From: an uncultured Streptococcus sp.
Lineage (GTDB): Bacteria > Bacillota > Bacilli > Lactobacillales > Streptococcaceae
DNA: 7,804 bases
Assembly: GCA_916048145.1 (NCBI GenBank)
Contig: CAJZGT010000058.1
Location: 1-7,804 of the forward strand
Direction: 5' to 3'
In this document: in pieces, positions 5,905-7,804 of the stretch
Numbering within the stretch: position 1 is the first letter of the stretch
Layout: every line of letters begins with the position of its first letter
Made by a program: the position numbers and the translations under genes
The notes under the pieces: model-generated
Told to the model about the DNA's origin: nothing
Seen by the model: the letters and a program-made list of their open reading frames with translations, nothing else
Database searches by the model: none

Positions 5905-6786
5905 ATGGTAAAAACAATGACCATTGCAACGATTGATATCGGAGGGACTGGGATTAAGTTTGCTAGTCTGACTCCTGATGGGAAAATACTGGATAAGACA
6001 AGTATCCCAACACCAGAAAACTTGGAGGATTTACTAGTGTGGCTAGACCAACGCTTGTCAGAGCAGGATTATAGCGGGATTGCTATGAGCGTTCCAGGTG
6101 CGGTCAATCAAGAAACAGGTGTGATTGATGGCTTCAGTGCGGTGCCCTACATTCACGGATTTTCTTGGTATGAGGCGCTTAGCTCTTATCAGATTCCTGT
6201 CCATCTGGAAAATGATGCCAACTGCGTTGGACTCAGTGAATTGCTAGCTCATCCAGAGCTTGAAAATGCAGCCTGTGTCGTGATTGGGACAGGGATTGGT
6301 GGAGCCATGATTATCAATGGCAGACTTCACCGAGGTCGACACGGCTTGGGAGGAGAATTTGGCTACATGACAACTCTTGCCCCTGCTGAAAAGCTTAACA
6401 ACTGGTCGCAACTAGCGTCAACTGGGAATATGGTGCGCTACGTGATTGAAAAATCTGGTCAGACTGACTGGGACGGTCGCAAGATTTACCAAGAGGCCGA
6501 AGCAGGAAATGCCCTTTGTCAAGAAGCTATTGAGCGCATGAATCGTAATCTGGCGCAAGGCTTGCTCAATATTCAGTATCTGATTGATCCAGATGTCATT
6601 AGTCTGGGAGGCTCTATCAGTCAAAACCCAGATTTTATTCAAGGTGTCAAGGAAGCTGTTGAAGACTTTGTAGAGACCTACGAAGAATACACGGTCGCAC
6701 CTGTCATCCAAGCCTGCACCTATCATGCAGATGCTAATCTCTACGGTGCCCTTGTCAACTGGCTACAGGAGGAAAATCAATGGTAA
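5905..6786 (+). CDS. ROK-family sugar kinase
   Basis: Predicted cytoplasmic ATP-dependent sugar kinase of the ROK family, 293 residues from ATG 5905. An in-frame ATG at 5917 would give 289 residues starting [10 protein letters not shown], which is also plausible. The phosphate-binding motif DIGGTGIKF is at 11-19, the catalytic aspartate is D104 in ENDANC, and the second nucleotide motif is GTGIGGAMI (128-136). [12 protein letters not shown] follows, and [12 protein letters not shown] lies near the C-terminus. There is no N-terminal helix-turn-helix, so this is a kinase-type ROK, not a repressor. The classical zinc motif (His after GEFG, then CxCGxxGCxE) is absent: Tyr154 stands in for His and no cysteines follow. 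The locus suggests mannose, GlcNAc or a small Man/GlcNAc product as substrate, but sequence does not decide. Its stop overlaps the GH20 start by 7 bp. Confidence 0.9.
   Translation: MVKTMTIATIDIGGTGIKFASLTPDGKILDKTSIPTPENLEDLLVWLDQRLSEQDYSGIAMSVPGAVNQETGVIDGFSAVPYIHGFSWYEALSSYQIPVHLENDANCVGLSELLAHPELENAACVVIGTGIGGAMIINGRLHRGRHGLGGEFGYMTTLAPAEKLNNWSQLASTGNMVRYVIEKSGQTDWDGRKIYQEAEAGNALCQEAIERMNRNLAQGLLNIQYLIDPDVISLGGSISQNPDFIQGVKEAVEDFVETYEEYTVAPVIQACTYHADANLYGALVNWLQEENQW
6767..6772 (+). promoter_or_regulatory. Ribosome binding site of GH20 inside the ROK gene
   Basis: AGGAGG, a perfect Shine-Dalgarno, ends 7 nt before the GH20 ATG at 6780 and lies within the last codons of the ROK gene. It secures the overlapping start and makes translational coupling likely. 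Confidence 0.85.
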
Positions 6787-7804
6787 GATTTACAGGACTT
6801 AGTGACAAACAAGCGCAAGCTATTGAGGTTTTAAAAGGTCACATCTCTCTACCAGATGTCGAAGTAGCTGTCACTCAGTCTGACCAAGCCTCTATCTCTA
6901 TCAAGGGTGAGGGTGGCCACTATCAACTAACTTACCGCAAACCTCACCAACTTTATCGTGCCTTGTCCTTGTTGGCAACAGCTCTAGTAGAAGGTGATAA
7001 AGTAGAGATTGAGGAGCAGGCGGCCTATGAAGATTTGGCTTATATGGCAGACTGTTCACGAAATGCGGTGCTGAATGTGGCTTCTGCCAAGCAGATGATA
7101 GAGGTCTTGGCTCTCATGGGCTACTCAACCTTTGAGCTCTACATGGAAGACACCTACCAGATTGAGGGACAACCTTACTTTGGTTATTTCCGTGGAGCTT
7201 ATTCGGCTGAGGAGTTGCAGGAAATCGAAGCCTATGCCCAGCAGTTTGATATGACCTTTGTGCCTTGCATTCAGACTTTGGCTCACTTGTCGGCCTTTGT
7301 CAAATGGGGTGTAAAAGAAGTCCAGGAACTCCGTGATGTAGAGGACATTCTTCTCATTGGCGAAGAAAAGGTTTATAATCTGATTGATGGCATGTTTGCT
7401 ACTCTATCTAAATTGAAGACTCGCAAGGTCAATATCGGGATGGACGAAGCCCACTTGGTTGGTTTGGGACGCTACTTGATTCTGAACGGTGTTGTGGATC
7501 GTAGTCTCCTCATGTGCCAACACTTGGAGCGCGTGCTGGATATTGCAGACAAGTATGGTTTCCACTGCCAGATGTGGAGCGATATGTTCTTTAAACTTAT
7601 GTCAGCAGATGGCCAGTACGACCGTGATGTGGAAATTCCAGAAGAAACTCGTGTCTACCTAGACCGTCTCAAAGACCGTGTAACCTTGGTTTACTGGGAC
7701 TATTATCAGGATAGCGAGGAAAAATATAATCGCAACTTCCGTAATCACCACAAGATTAGCCAAGATATCGCCTTTGCAGGTGGTGCTTGGAAGTGGATTG
7801 GTTT
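6780..7804 (+). CDS. GH20 beta-N-acetylhexosaminidase, N-terminal part (GH20C type, cut by the right window edge)
   Basis: Exo-beta-hexosaminidase of family GH20, which uses substrate-assisted catalysis to release terminal beta-GlcNAc or GalNAc. My translation gives 341 open codons to the edge. An N-terminal alpha/beta domain (about 1-80) ends in [17 protein letters not shown], where the catalytic barrel starts with the usual Arg (R94). Then come [13 protein letters not shown] (114-126), [11 protein letters not shown] (160-170) and the catalytic Asp-Glu pair in NIGMDEAH (D222, E223). QMWSDMFF and VYWDYY hold the aromatic residues expected around the sugar pocket. There is no signal peptide at the N-terminus, unlike the large cell-wall-anchored pneumococcal hexosaminidase StrH; this matches the intracellular GH20C described from pneumococcus. 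The C-terminal part is not visible. It is translationally coupled to the ROK gene by a 7-bp overlap. Confidence 0.92.
   Translation, partial: MVRFTGLSDKQAQAIEVLKGHISLPDVEVAVTQSDQASISIKGEGGHYQLTYRKPHQLYRALSLLATALVEGDKVEIEEQAAYEDLAYMADCSRNAVLNVASAKQMIEVLALMGYSTFELYMEDTYQIEGQPYFGYFRGAYSAEELQEIEAYAQQFDMTFVPCIQTLAHLSAFVKWGVKEVQELRDVEDILLIGEEKVYNLIDGMFATLSKLKTRKVNIGMDEAHLVGLGRYLILNGVVDRSLLMCQHLERVLDIADKYGFHCQMWSDMFFKLMSADGQYDRDVEIPEETRVYLDRLKDRVTLVYWDYYQDSEEKYNRNFRNHHKISQDIAFAGGAWKWIG

Noticed and set aside
5905..6786. ROK protein as a transcriptional repressor of the locus
   Set aside because: The protein starts directly with the kinase phosphate-binding motif and has no room for an N-terminal helix-turn-helix.

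Overview
The window looks like a chromosomal segment from a low-GC Firmicute, most likely a streptococcus of the pneumoniae/mitis group. Ribosome binding sites are AGGA/AGGAGG-like and one promoter is an extended -10 (TGnTATAAT). The gene content and order match, from memory, the pneumococcal N-glycan degradation locus (TIGR4 numbering about SP_2141 to SP_2145). That species call rests on recalled family knowledge, not on a search.

Layout. Positions 1-1639 (minus strand) hold the N-terminal 546 codons of a GH92 alpha-1,2-mannosidase, cut by the window edge. Positions 1640-1809 are a 170-bp divergent promoter region. On the plus strand follow a GH125 exo-alpha-1,6-mannosidase (1810-3090), a 97-bp gap with a small stem-loop and a candidate promoter overlapping a CcpA (cre)-like site, a GH38 alpha-mannosidase (3188-5833), a 71-bp gap with a strong Shine-Dalgarno and a GC-rich stem-loop ending in T5, a ROK-family sugar kinase (5905 or 5917 to 6786), and the first 341 codons of a GH20 beta-N-acetylhexosaminidase (from 6780, overlapping the kinase by 7 bp, cut by the right edge). 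No gap exceeds 300 bp. I saw no tRNA, rRNA, insertion sequence, CRISPR array or phage gene.

How the genes work together. No visible N-terminus has a signal peptide, so all enzymes should act in the cytoplasm on imported glycans. GH92 removes alpha-1,2-mannose, GH38 alpha-1,3-mannose and GH125 alpha-1,6-mannose. Together they can strip the alpha-mannose from high-mannose and core N-glycan arms. GH20 removes terminal beta-GlcNAc/GalNAc from complex-type antennae. The ROK protein probably phosphorylates a released sugar; its substrate cannot be read from sequence.

I do not see an undescribed enzyme system here: the enzymes belong to known families and the pathway is established in pneumococcus. 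The parts that deserve a second look are regulatory: the Shine-Dalgarno / stem-loop / ATG arrangement before the ROK gene, the cre-like site lying in the spacer of a candidate internal promoter before GH38, and imperfect dyads between the divergent GH92 and GH125 genes.
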